Shown piece by piece: positions 34,809 through 43,602 of a stretch of 64,000 nucleotides of DNA. The position numbers and the translations under genes are program-made. The stretch is from Stigmatella aurantiaca. Lineage in GTDB: Bacteria > Myxococcota > Myxococcia > Myxococcales > Myxococcaceae. Where the stretch lies: NCBI RefSeq assembly GCF_900109545.1, contig NZ_FOAP01000031.1, positions 1 to 64,000 on the forward strand, written 5' to 3'. The number at the start of each line of letters is the position of its first letter. Within the stretch, counting starts at the first letter, position 1. The notes below the pieces were generated by a model, which was not told where the DNA came from, ran no database searches, and saw only the letters and a program-made list of their open reading frames with translations.

Positions 34809-35726
34809 TCAGGCCGGCGCGGTCTGCCGCGAGCGCTCCGGGGCGAACTGGGCCATCGCCGCGCTGGAGAGGATGAGCGTACCGCCGAGGATCAGCGAGG
34901 GCGTGAGGGGCTCGTGGAGCATCACCACGCCCAGCGCCACGGCCACCAGCGTGTCCAGCAGCGACATGACGCCCACTGCGGCGAGCGACACGCGCTGCAG
35001 CAGCCAGTAATAACAGCCATACGTCATCACCGTGCCGCCCAGCGCCAGGTACAGCACGGCCATCACCGCGCGTGGCGTCCAGTTCGCCGTCTGTCCCCCC
35101 TCCAGGAGGAAGGAGGCGCCCAGCAGGGGCACCGCGCTGCTCAGCGTCTGGATGAACACGAGCACCAGGGGCGGCACGTGCGCCATGTGCCGCTTCACCA
35201 GCACGTTGGCCACGGCCATGAACCCCGTGGACACCAGGATGAGCCCTCCCCCGAGCCACACGAGGTGGGACACCTCCATCTGCCCGAGCTGTGAGTACTG
35301 CAGGGCCACCACGCCCACCACCCCCAGCCCGGCGGCGAACAGCTTGGGCGCCGTCAGCGGTTGATCCGGCATCAGCACGCGCCCCACCAGCAGCAGCCAC
35401 ACGGGGAAGGTGGAGAAGAGCAGCGAGGCCCAGCTCGTGGGCACCCACTGCTGGCCGACGAAGAGCAGGGCGAAGGGAATGGAGAGCTGAAGACAGCCCA
35501 GGCCCATGATGTGGCCCGTGGTGCGCCTCCCCAGCTTCATGCCCTGGGCGCGGGCGAAGGGCAGGAGGATGAGCCCCGCCACCAGCATGCGGATGCCCGC
35601 GAAGCGCAGCGGCGGCAGGTCATCCAGCCCCGCCTTCACCACGGCCCAGGTGGAGCCCCACAGCAGGAAGCAGGTGCAATACGCGACGGCGAGCTTGACG
35701 GGATGCGCTGCGGGCTTCGGAACCAT
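34809..35726 (-). CDS. EamA/DMT-family transporter
   Basis: A 305-residue protein with ten hydrophobic segments in two similar halves, the drug/metabolite transporter (EamA) organisation; LLWGSTWAVVKAGLDDLPPLRFAGIRM at the start and LLDTLVAVALGVVMLHEPLTPSLILGG near the end are the paired repeat signatures. ATG 35726 is used. Such proteins export amino acids, nucleosides or other metabolites. It is 53 bases after the PhyH gene on the same strand. Confidence 0.92.
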   Translation of the reverse strand: MVPKPAAHPVKLAVAYCTCFLLWGSTWAVVKAGLDDLPPLRFAGIRMLVAGLILLPFARAQGMKLGRRTTGHIMGLGCLQLSIPFALLFVGQQWVPTSWASLLFSTFPVWLLLVGRVLMPDQPLTAPKLFAAGLGVVGVVALQYSQLGQMEVSHLVWLGGGLILVSTGFMAVANVLVKRHMAHVPPLVLVFIQTLSSAVPLLGASFLLEGGQTANWTPRAVMAVLYLALGGTVMTYGCYYWLLQRVSLAAVGVMSLLDTLVAVALGVVMLHEPLTPSLILGGTLILSSAAMAQFAPERSRQTAPA

Positions 35727-35779
35727 GGGCAGCGCGGGGCGTAGCACGGGAGTTCCCCGTCTGCCCAGGAGCGGACGGC

Positions 35780-36604
35780 TCAAAAGCCGCGTGGCGGCAG
35801 GGCAGGCGAGCGGCGCAGCCAGTTGTCCTCGGGGTAGGTGGCCGTGCCATCGATGAGGTGGAGCGAGTAGGCGTGCCGGCTGCGCGAGGAGGTGTTGGCG
35901 CCGCTGCGGTGCGGCAACAGGCCGTGCAGCACCACCAGGGTGCCCTTCTCCACCTCCAGGGGCACCATGCCCTCCTCGGACAGTGGGGTGGCGTCCAGCG
36001 TCCGGAACACCGTGCCGCCCTCGGGGGCGCGCACGAAGCGCCGCTTCAGCCCCTGGCGGTGCCCCCCGGGCTGAGCCCACAGGCAGCCGTTCTCCAGCGT
36101 GGCATCCTCCAGGGCGAACCAGAAGCCCAGGCACGTGGAGGGCTCGGTGTAGAGGAACGCCGCGTCCTGGTGGCTGGTGACTTCCCCGCCGATGTGGGGC
36201 TGCTTGAAGATGTACATGGACTGAAGGAGGAGCGGCCGCTGGAGCCCTAGCTCCGCTGCCAGCCCTGCCAGCGCGGGCGTGCGCGAGAACCGGTCGAACA
36301 GGGGATCCAGGTCGTGCAGCGCGTGGCCGATCTTGTTGATGGACTGCGCCTGCGCCTGACGCAGGGAGCCGTCGGGCAGGAAGGCGTCCTCCTCGAAGAA
36401 GAAGCGGATCTGGTCCCCCGAGGAGAGGAAGTACGCATCCGACGTGCGCCTCTGTTCGTCGGTGCTGAAGATGGACCGCGTCTCGGGCTGAAAGCCGTCC
36501 ACGAGTGTTTCAGCCCGCTGTTTCAGCGCGTCACAGGCGCCGGCTGTCACGAACCGGGGAAGAACGAGAAAGCCCTGGTGCTCGAAATCGCTGGCCCGGT
36601 TCAT
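35780..36604 (-). CDS. Phytanoyl-CoA dioxygenase (PhyH) family protein
   Basis: A 274-residue Fe(II)/2-oxoglutarate-dependent enzyme. The iron ligands are His and Asp in SHQDAAF (about residue 145) and the distal His in LLPHRSGAN (about 229); an Arg 11 residues after that His (SRHAYSLHL) binds 2-oxoglutarate. The family hydroxylates fatty acyl or small-molecule substrates. CAGGAG precedes the ATG at 36604, a good ribosome site. It is the first gene of the minus-strand run with EamA, methyltransferase and P450. The 151 bases to the divergent ATPase regulator (36756) should hold both promoters. Confidence 0.9.
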   Translation of the reverse strand: MNRASDFEHQGFLVLPRFVTAGACDALKQRAETLVDGFQPETRSIFSTDEQRRTSDAYFLSSGDQIRFFFEEDAFLPDGSLRQAQAQSINKIGHALHDLDPLFDRFSRTPALAGLAAELGLQRPLLLQSMYIFKQPHIGGEVTSHQDAAFLYTEPSTCLGFWFALEDATLENGCLWAQPGGHRQGLKRRFVRAPEGGTVFRTLDATPLSEEGMVPLEVEKGTLVVLHGLLPHRSGANTSSRSRHAYSLHLIDGTATYPEDNWLRRSPALPPRGF

Positions 36605-36755
36605 GTCGTCTCCTGGGCGAAGGAGCGTACCAGTAGCCGACAGGGATGCCGTGGCGGAGGCCCTTATCCGACGCCCTGCGCCAGAGGGTAGGTGCCCGGA
36701 TGCGGTCCCGCCACTATGTCTGGCGCAGTCTCAGCAGGGTTGGGGGGAGGTGGCC

Positions 36756-39700
36756 ATGGGTGAGGTCTTCCTAGGTGAGGACATGACCGTGCCGGGCGCC
36801 GCGCGAGCGGCCGGGAAGGGCACGGCCGAGTCCCCGGGAAGGCATGCACCTCCCTCGGGGGTGGTGGCGCTCGTCTTCACCGAGATTCACGGCGCCACCC
36901 GGCTCTGGGAGCGGTGCGCCCCGGGCATGCGCGAGGCGCTGGAGATTCACGACCGGGTGCTGCGCGCGCTGCTGGAGTCCAGCCCGGGCTACGAGGTGAA
37001 GGTGCAGGGGGGCGCCTTCATGCTCTGCTTCCCCTCGCCGGTGGACGCGGTGCGCTGGTGCCTGGAGGCGCAGCAGGCGCTCCTGGAGGCCCCCTGGCCG
37101 GAGGAGCTCCTTGCGCAGCCCGAGGCGGCCGAGGAAGTGGGCCTGCGGGGCTGGGTGTACCGGGGGCCCCGGGTGCTCATGGGGGTCCACGTGGGCGAGC
37201 CCGAGTGCCGCGTCAACGCGCGGACCGGCCGGGCGGACTACTTCGGGCGCATGGTGAACACCGCGGCGCGCGTGGCGGCGGCGGGCCACGGCGGCCAGGT
37301 GCTGGTCAGTGGGCCGGCGTGGGCCCAGGTGGCCCCCGAGGCCGGGGCGCTGGGGCAGCCGGCCATCCGGCCGCTCGGCTCCTTCCGGCTGCGCGGCATC
37401 GAGGATGCGGTGGCGCTGGTGGAGGTGTTGCCCGCCTCGCTGAGCGAGCGGCGGTTCGGCGCGCCCCGGGCGCCGCGCATCCGTCAGGGCAACGCGCCCG
37501 TCTCCCAGAGCGAGCTCATCGGCCGGAGCGCGGAGCTGGCGCGGTTGCGGCAGGAACTGGGCGCGGGCGCCCGGCTCGTCACCCTGCTGGGCCCGGGGGG
37601 AATGGGCAAGACGCGGCTGGCCACCCACCTGGCGGGGCTGGAGCTGGAGTCCTGCGCCTGGATGGGCGGGGTGTGGCTGTGTGAGCTGGCGGAGGCGCGG
37701 ACCGTGGAGGCGCTCTGCCTCGCCGTGGGCCAGGCCATCGGGGCGTCCCTCCCGCGTGAGGCGGAGGCGGAAGGGCTCGCGGAGCAACTGGGGCACGCGC
37801 TGGATGACTGTGGCGAGCTGCTGCTCATCCTCGACAACCTGGAGCAGGCCACCTCGCACGCCGCGGCGTTGCTGGAGCGCTGGCTCGCGCTGGCCCCGCG
37901 CGCGCGGTTCCTCGTCACCTCGCGCGAGGCGCTGGGCGTGCCCGGCGAGCGTGTGCTGGACCTGGAGCCCCTGCCCTTGCCGGAGCCTGGGGAGCAGCGG
38001 CTGGAGGTGATTGCCCGCTCCGAGGCGGTGCGGCTGTTCGTCCAGCGGGCGCGGGAGTCCCGGGGCGGCTTCGAGCTGACGGCGGAGGAGGCCCCGCGCG
38101 TGGTGGACATCGTCCGGCAGCTCGACGGCAACGCCCTGGCCATCGAGCTGGCCGCGGCGCGCACGGGCGTCATGGGCGTGGGGCAGCTCCGGGACCGGCT
38201 CCCGCGCCGCTTCGAGCTCCTGCGCGGCGGGCGGCGCGACGTGTCGGCCCGGCAGGCCACGCTCCGGGGCGCCATCGACTGGTCCTGGCACCTGCTGTCC
38301 CCCGGGGAGAAGTCCGCGCTGTCGCAGTGCTCGGTGTTCCGGGGGGGCTTCACGCCCGCCGCGGCGGCCGCCGTGCTCGTGCTGCCGCCGGGCTCGCCGG
38401 GTGTGGAGGAGGTGCTCCATGCCTTGCGCTCCAAGTCGCTCCTGCGCGTCGTGGAAGGCAACGGCTCCGGCGAGCCGGAGCGCCTGGGCCTGTACGAGAG
38501 CATCCGGCAGTACGCGGCCGAGCGGCTGCTGGAGCTGAAGGGCGAGGCGGCGGTGGCCTCGCGCCACGCGGACTGGTACCTGGCGCTGGCGCGGGACGCC
38601 GCGGCCCGGGGCCAGGCCCGCGCGGGGGCGGAGGTGCTGCGCCAGCTCTCGCTGGAGCGAGAGAACCTGCTGGCCGTCTGTGATGGCTGTCTGGCGGGGG
38701 CGGCCGCGGAGCCCCGGAGGCTGACCCAGGCGCTGGAGATTCTGGAGGCGCTGGAGCCCGAGGTCCTGGTCCGCGGGCCCGCGCGTCCGCTGCTCACGCG
38801 GCTGGAGCGGGTCATCACGCTGGCCGGCGCGCTCCAGGTGGCCCCCGCGTGCGTGGCCTCGGCCTGGGCGGTGCGGGGCCGGGTGCTGCTGGAGGCCGGA
38901 CAGCCGGAGGCGGCCCGGAAGGACCTGGAGCAGGCCTGCGCGGCGCTCCAGGGGGTGGGCGGGGGCGCGGCGGAGAAGCGCGCGCGGGTGGACCTGTCCA
39001 TCGTGGCCCGCCACCAGGGGGATGTGGCCTCGGCCTGGACGTTCATCCAGCAGGCCCAGGGCCTGTCCTCGGAAGGGGACCGGTGGCTGGATGCCTATGC
39101 GATGGGACACCTGGGGCTCGTCGAGCAGGTCCGCGTGGGCGCGGAGGTGGGCCTGCCCTACCTGTGGGCGGCACAGACGCTGTTCGAGGCCCTGGGCGAT
39201 GTGACGCAAGGCGTGGCCTTCACCATCTATGGCGCGGTGGCGCTCGGGGAGCTGGGGCGAACCCCGGAGGCGGTGGACCGGGTGAGCGAGGCCATGCACC
39301 GCGCCGCCAGCGTCGGGGATCAGGTGGGCCACATCCTCGCGCGCGTGCACCTGGGGGGGATTCTCCTGGATGGGGAGCGGGCCTCGGAGGCGCGCGGCCA
39401 CCTGATGGCGGCGGCGCGGATGGCCCAGCAGCTCCGGGGGCGCGGCCTGGAGGGCATGGCCCTGGGCGAGCTGGGGCGCGCGGAGCTGGCGCTGGGCGCA
39501 TTGGAGGAAGCGCGCCACCGGCTCGCGGACGCGGTGTCCCTGCTCGATGGGGTGGCGCAAGGCTGGGCCCTGCGGTTCGCCGCGCACCGGGCGGCGGTGG
39601 ACGCGATGCTGGGCGACGCCGAGGTGGCGCGCGAGAGCTTCGCGGCGCTGGAGGCCGCGCCCGAGTTCCAGCAGGACCCCGGGCTGCGCAAGCTCATCGT

Positions 39701-39887
39701 GCTCCTGCGGGCCGCCGCGGACCTGTCCGTGGCCCGCAACCCGGGCGGCAGCGGGCTGGCGCGGCAGGCCTGGGCGTCCTCGTGGCGGCTGCTGGAAGAG
39801 GCCCGGAAGACGCCGGTGATGGGCAGCTCCTCCCACCTGCGCGGCGCGCTGTCCTGGCTGGAGCGGATGCTGTCCCAGCCGCCCTGA
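36756..39887 (+). CDS. Degenerate class III cyclase domain - STAND/NB-ARC ATPase - TPR regulator
   Basis: A 1,043-residue cytosolic protein from ATG 36756 (GGGGAGG just upstream; a longer in-frame start at 36603 has no site). Residues about 35-225 are a class III nucleotide cyclase fold, but both metal Asp are changed: FTEIHGAT has Glu43 for Asp and VQGGAF has Gly86 in place of Asp, so catalysis is unlikely; DYFGRMVNTAARV is conserved. Residues about 250-560 form a STAND ATPase (Walker A GPGGMGKT at 279-286; Walker B LLILD to 360; RATLRGAIDWSWHLL-like WH start). The C-terminal half is a TPR-like array. Such proteins act as signal-responsive regulators. Its nearest downstream gene is a MATE exporter (87 bases). 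Confidence 0.85.
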   Translation: MGEVFLGEDMTVPGAARAAGKGTAESPGRHAPPSGVVALVFTEIHGATRLWERCAPGMREALEIHDRVLRALLESSPGYEVKVQGGAFMLCFPSPVDAVRWCLEAQQALLEAPWPEELLAQPEAAEEVGLRGWVYRGPRVLMGVHVGEPECRVNARTGRADYFGRMVNTAARVAAAGHGGQVLVSGPAWAQVAPEAGALGQPAIRPLGSFRLRGIEDAVALVEVLPASLSERRFGAPRAPRIRQGNAPVSQSELIGRSAELARLRQELGAGARLVTLLGPGGMGKTRLATHLAGLELESCAWMGGVWLCELAEARTVEALCLAVGQAIGASLPREAEAEGLAEQLGHALDDCGELLLILDNLEQATSHAAALLERWLALAPRARFLVTSREALGVPGERVLDLEPLPLPEPGEQRLEVIARSEAVRLFVQRARESRGGFELTAEEAPRVVDIVRQLDGNALAIELAAARTGVMGVGQLRDRLPRRFELLRGGRRDVSARQATLRGAIDWSWHLLSPGEKSALSQCSVFRGGFTPAAAAAVLVLPPGSPGVEEVLHALRSKSLLRVVEGNGSGEPERLGLYESIRQYAAERLLELKGEAAVASRHADWYLALARDAAARGQARAGAEVLRQLSLERENLLAVCDGCLAGAAAEPRRLTQALEILEALEPEVLVRGPARPLLTRLERVITLAGALQVAPACVASAWAVRGRVLLEAGQPEAARKDLEQACAALQGVGGGAAEKRARVDLSIVARHQGDVASAWTFIQQAQGLSSEGDRWLDAYAMGHLGLVEQVRVGAEVGLPYLWAAQTLFEALGDVTQGVAFTIYGAVALGELGRTPEAVDRVSEAMHRAASVGDQVGHILARVHLGGILLDGERASEARGHLMAAARMAQQLRGRGLEGMALGELGRAELALGALEEARHRLADAVSLLDGVAQGWALRFAAHRAAVDAMLGDAEVARESFAALEAAPEFQQDPGLRKLIVLLRAAADLSVARNPGGSGLARQAWASSWRLLEEARKTPVMGSSSHLRGALSWLERMLSQPP

Positions 39888-39974
39888 ATTCAATGAGCAC
39901 ATACGAACTCACGGACGGAGCGCCCCTTGGGGGAGGCTCGACAGCGCCCCGGGAGCGTGAGAGGACAGCGGGCC

Positions 39975-41369
39975 ATGTTGGATGGACACGCGGGTGGGAC
40001 CGCAGCACAGCCGCAGCTGGGGTTGTTCCGGTTGACCTGGCCTATCTTCTTGGAGTTCCTCCTCTTCATGCTGATGGGCACGGCGGACACGCTGATGCTC
40101 AGCGGTGTGTCCGACGACGCCGTGGCGGCGGTGGGTGTCGTCCACCAGTTCCTCTTCGTCTGCATCCTCATCATGGAGGTGGTGAGCAACGGCGCCTCCA
40201 TCGTCGTGGCCCAGTACATCGGGGCGCGGAGGACGGAGGAGGCCTCGCGGATCGCCGCGCTCTCCATCACGCTGAACTTCCTGCTGGGCGCGGGGGTGAG
40301 CGTGGGCCTGCTGCTGGGGGGCAACGCCATCCTGGGCCAGATGAACCTGCATGGGCTGGTGCTGGAGCAGGCGCGCACGTACATGGGCATCACCGGCGGG
40401 TTCATCTTCCTGCAAGCCCTCATCAACATCTTCGCCAGCCTGCTGCGCACGTATGGGTTCACCAAGGAGTCGATGTTCGTCTCGTTGGGGATGAACATCT
40501 TTCACGTGCTGGGCAACTATGCGCTGGTGTTCGGCCACTTCGGCCTGCCGCGCATGGAGGTTCAGGGCGCGGCGATCTCCACGGTGCTCAGCCGCGCCGT
40601 GGCGCTCGCGGTGTTCATCTGGATGCTCTACCGCGTGATGGAGATCCGCATGCGGATGCGCGACTACGTGCGCTTCTCGCGCGAGTACATCCGCAAGATT
40701 CTGAAGGTGGGCGTGCCCTCCGCCGTCGAGCAGGTGATGTACCACTGCTGCCAGACGGTGTTCCTGTACTACGCCACCTTCCTGGGGCCCGTGGCGCTGT
40801 CGTCCCGGCAGTACGCGTTCGCGATCTCCCAGTACGTCTTCCTGTTCAGCCTGGCCATCGGGATGGGCACCTCCATCGTGATTGGCAGGCTGGTGGGGGC
40901 CAACCGGCCGGACGATGCCTATCGCCGGGCGCTGGAGAGCCTGAAGTGGAGCCTGGCCATCACCGTGCTGGTGGACGTGGCCGCCATCCTGGTCCGCGAG
41001 CCGCTGATTGGCCTGTTCACCGCCAACGCCGACATCCTCCAATTGACTTCGCAGATCATCGTCCTGAGCCTCCTCCTGGAGTCCGGGCGGTCCTTCAACC
41101 TCGTGCTGGTCAATGCCCTGCGCGCCGCGGGGGACGCCACGTTCACCGTCTACGCGGGCTTCGGCTCCATGGTCTGCCTGAGCCTGCCCCTGGGTTACTT
41201 CCTGGTCTTCCGCATGAACATGGGGCTCGCGGGGGTGTGGCTGGCCATCGCGGCGGATGAGTGGGTGCGAGGCATCGTCATGTGGCTGCGGTGGCGGAGC
41301 CGCGCCTGGGAGAAGCAGTCCCTCGTCCACCCGGCCGAACCCGCGCCGGTCCTGGTGCTCGGTGGCTAA
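39975..41369 (+). CDS. MATE-family efflux transporter
   Basis: A 464-residue membrane protein with twelve hydrophobic segments in two similar halves. FRLTWPIFLEFLLFMLMGTADTLML at the N-terminus and the matching VPSAVEQVMYHCCQTVFLYYATFLGP in the second half are typical MATE (NorM/DinF-like) signatures. It exports organic cations or other drugs with Na+ or H+. ATG 39975 follows AGAGGA at 11 bases. It follows the ATPase regulator on the same strand and its stop overlaps the GTG of the next gene. Confidence 0.92.
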   Translation: MLDGHAGGTAAQPQLGLFRLTWPIFLEFLLFMLMGTADTLMLSGVSDDAVAAVGVVHQFLFVCILIMEVVSNGASIVVAQYIGARRTEEASRIAALSITLNFLLGAGVSVGLLLGGNAILGQMNLHGLVLEQARTYMGITGGFIFLQALINIFASLLRTYGFTKESMFVSLGMNIFHVLGNYALVFGHFGLPRMEVQGAAISTVLSRAVALAVFIWMLYRVMEIRMRMRDYVRFSREYIRKILKVGVPSAVEQVMYHCCQTVFLYYATFLGPVALSSRQYAFAISQYVFLFSLAIGMGTSIVIGRLVGANRPDDAYRRALESLKWSLAITVLVDVAAILVREPLIGLFTANADILQLTSQIIVLSLLLESGRSFNLVLVNALRAAGDATFTVYAGFGSMVCLSLPLGYFLVFRMNMGLAGVWLAIAADEWVRGIVMWLRWRSRAWEKQSLVHPAEPAPVLVLGG

Positions 41370-42417
41370 GTCCCTGGGGCCAGGCCTCCTCGGCGCCGTG
41401 CTGCTCGCGCTGGACTGCGGGTGCGCGGCCTCGGGGCGCGCGGGCGTCCAGGAGTTTCCCGGGCAGGTGGCCGCGGCCACGCAGGGCGTGCTGCCCGCCC
41501 CCCGCCGGGTGTTGACGCTGGAGGCCTCCGAGGTGACGGAGGGCCCCACCCACGTGTCCGCCGCGAGCGGCCTCGTGCGGGCCGGGCAGTGGATTCACGT
41601 CGTCGCGGATGACTCGCTGTTCCTCGCCACGTTCCCCGCCGAGGGGGAGGCCCCCGGCCGGCTCCTGCGCCTGTTTCCGGGAACGCTGCCGGCGGCACCC
41701 AAGGAGCGCAAGGCGCTCAAGCCCGATCTGGAGGCGCTGTGCCTGCTGGAGGGCGTGCCGGAGGCGCCGCACGGGGCCGTGCTGGCGGTGCCCTCCGGGA
41801 GCACGCCGGAGCGAAGGCGGGGGGCCCTCGTCCCGCTGGAGGCGGACGGGGCGCTGGGCGGGCCGGTGCGGGAGGTGGACTTCACGCCCCTGTACGCGCG
41901 GCTGGCCCGGGAGCTGGGCGAGCTCAACGTGGAGGGCGCGGCGCTGGCGGGAAGCCGGCTGTGGCTGCTCAACCGGGGCAACGGAGACAAGGGGCAGGAC
42001 GCGGTGGTGGCGCTGGACGCGGGCGCGGTGCTGCGCGCACTGGGCGCCGGGCAGCCGCCTCCCGCGGACAGTGTCCTCACCGTGCGCCGCTGGAGGCTGG
42101 GCCGGGTGGGCGCCGTGCCGCTCTCCTTCTCGGATGCCGCGCCGCTCCCGGATGGACGCCTCGTCTTCAGCGCCGCCGCGGAGGCCTCGCAGGGCTCCTA
42201 TCTGGATGGCGAGGTGGTGGGCTCGGCGCTGGGGGTGCTGTCCCCGGAGGGCGAGCCCCTGCTGCTCAAGCACGTGAAGACGAAGGTGAAGCTGGAGGGC
42301 GTGGCGGCGTGGCCCACGTCCGAGGGGCTCCACCTGCTGCTCGTGTCGGACGCGGACGATCCCACCGTGGCCGCGCCCCTGTTCGAGACGCTGCTGCTGG
42401 ACACGGGGGCCCGGTAG
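41362..42417 (+). CDS. Exported propeller-like protein (DUF6929-type)
   Basis: A 351-residue protein whose best start is GTG 41362, overlapping the MATE stop by eight bases. The N-terminus (GLLGAVLLALDCGCAASG) is a signal peptide, perhaps with a lipobox at DCGC. The mature chain has repeated WIHVVADDSLFLATF, AVLAVPSGSTPERRRGALVPL and RLVFSAAAEAS elements consistent with a six-bladed propeller. No catalytic residues seen. Translational coupling to the MATE exporter suggests a periplasmic partner, but that is inference. Confidence 0.7.
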   Translation: MAKSLGPGLLGAVLLALDCGCAASGRAGVQEFPGQVAAATQGVLPAPRRVLTLEASEVTEGPTHVSAASGLVRAGQWIHVVADDSLFLATFPAEGEAPGRLLRLFPGTLPAAPKERKALKPDLEALCLLEGVPEAPHGAVLAVPSGSTPERRRGALVPLEADGALGGPVREVDFTPLYARLARELGELNVEGAALAGSRLWLLNRGNGDKGQDAVVALDAGAVLRALGAGQPPPADSVLTVRRWRLGRVGAVPLSFSDAAPLPDGRLVFSAAAEASQGSYLDGEVVGSALGVLSPEGEPLLLKHVKTKVKLEGVAAWPTSEGLHLLLVSDADDPTVAAPLFETLLLDTGAR

Positions 42418-42425
42418 GGCACAGG

Positions 42426-43529
42426 TCAGCCCGTGCGGCGGACCTCTTCCGCGAGCGGGGGCGGTGCCGCCTGGGGGGCGGGGGACAGCCGCCACCAGGG
42501 CTCCACGCGCTCGAACCGGCGGGGCTCGACCGGGGCGCCGGCGCGGGGCATCACGAGCTGAACGCGCTGCGTGTCCGCGAGCCGCAAGAGCGTCTCCGCC
42601 GGCTCATCCCACGCGTGAATGGCGAGGTTGAAGGTGCCCCAGTGCACCGGCAGGAAGGCGCCGCCGCCGAGCAGCTCCAGCGCCTTCAGGGCGTTCTCCG
42701 GGCCCAGGTGGATGTCCCCCCAGGCCGGGTGATAGGCGCCCACCTCCAGCATCACGAGATCGAACGGCCCGAGCCGCTGGCGGATCTCGCCGTACTCCGG
42801 CGTGAGGCCCGTGTCGCCACTGAAGAAGACCTTGTGCTTCGGGCTCTGCACGGCGAACGAGGACCAGAGGGTGCGGTTGCGGTCCCCCAGGCCCCGGCCG
42901 GAGAAGTGCTGGGAGGGCGCGGCGGTGATGCGCAGCTCGCTCCGGGGAATGGGCGCGGATTCCCACCAGTCCAGCTCGGTGATGCGCTCGGGAGGGATGC
43001 CCCAGGACTCCAGGTGCGCGCCCACGCCGAGCGAGGTGAAGAAGGGAACGTCCGTCAGCGCCAGCTCGAGCAGCGTGGGGCGGTCGAGGTGGTCGTAGTG
43101 GTCATGCGAGATGATGACCGCGTCCAGGGGAGGCAGCTGCGAGAGCCGCACCGGCATGGGCTGGAAGCGCTTGGGCCCCATGAAGGAGGAGGGCGAGGCG
43201 CGCTCGCCCCAGACGGGATCCGTGAGCACGCGGGTGCCGTCGATTTCGAGCAGCACCGTGGAGTGCCCGAGCCAGGTGGCCCGGAGGCCCGTCTCGGCGG
43301 GCGTGGTCCAGGTGGCGAGCGGGCTCTCGGAAGGAAGGAGCCCGGGGGGCGTGCGGGCCTGTCCGCCCAGGAAATACTCGCCCATCGTCGAGAAGGCGGT
43401 GCCGCGCTTGAGGCCAGAGGCCACGGTCGCGGTGTTCTGGAATGCTCCATCCCGGAACCGAGGGGAGGCCTGCATGCGTTCGAGGCGGAGGCCCTGGGCC
43501 TTGCCTCCGAAGATGGAACCCTTGGACAT
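42426..43529 (-). CDS. UlaG/NAPE-PLD-like metallo-hydrolase
   Basis: A 367-residue MBL-fold enzyme from ATG 43529. WLGHSTVLLEIDGTRVLTDPVW opens the fold, SHDHYDHLD is the His-x-His-x-Asp-His zinc motif, FFSGDTGL carries the bridging Asp and LPVHWGTFNLA the last His. This is the arrangement of N-acyl-phosphatidylethanolamine phospholipase D relatives, so a membrane lipid phosphodiester is a likely substrate. No signal peptide is seen. It is convergent with the propeller-like gene (eight-base gap) and divergent from the MFS gene at 43603. Confidence 0.9.
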   Translation of the reverse strand: MSKGSIFGGKAQGLRLERMQASPRFRDGAFQNTATVASGLKRGTAFSTMGEYFLGGQARTPPGLLPSESPLATWTTPAETGLRATWLGHSTVLLEIDGTRVLTDPVWGERASPSSFMGPKRFQPMPVRLSQLPPLDAVIISHDHYDHLDRPTLLELALTDVPFFTSLGVGAHLESWGIPPERITELDWWESAPIPRSELRITAAPSQHFSGRGLGDRNRTLWSSFAVQSPKHKVFFSGDTGLTPEYGEIRQRLGPFDLVMLEVGAYHPAWGDIHLGPENALKALELLGGGAFLPVHWGTFNLAIHAWDEPAETLLRLADTQRVQLVMPRAGAPVEPRRFERVEPWWRLSPAPQAAPPPLAEEVRRTG

Positions 43530-43602
43530 GCCCGGAACCTTAACGCCCCGGTTTCCGGGGTGCCATGGTAGTGGCGGCGCTTGAGAACGCACGGAAGGGC
43601 AG

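Noticed and set aside
36771-39902. Minus-strand open frame of 1,043 codons opposite the ATPase regulator
   Set aside because: It is the antisense shadow of a GC-rich gene: Arg/Pro/Gln/His-rich text, no recognisable motif, while the plus strand shows Walker motifs and a good ribosome site.
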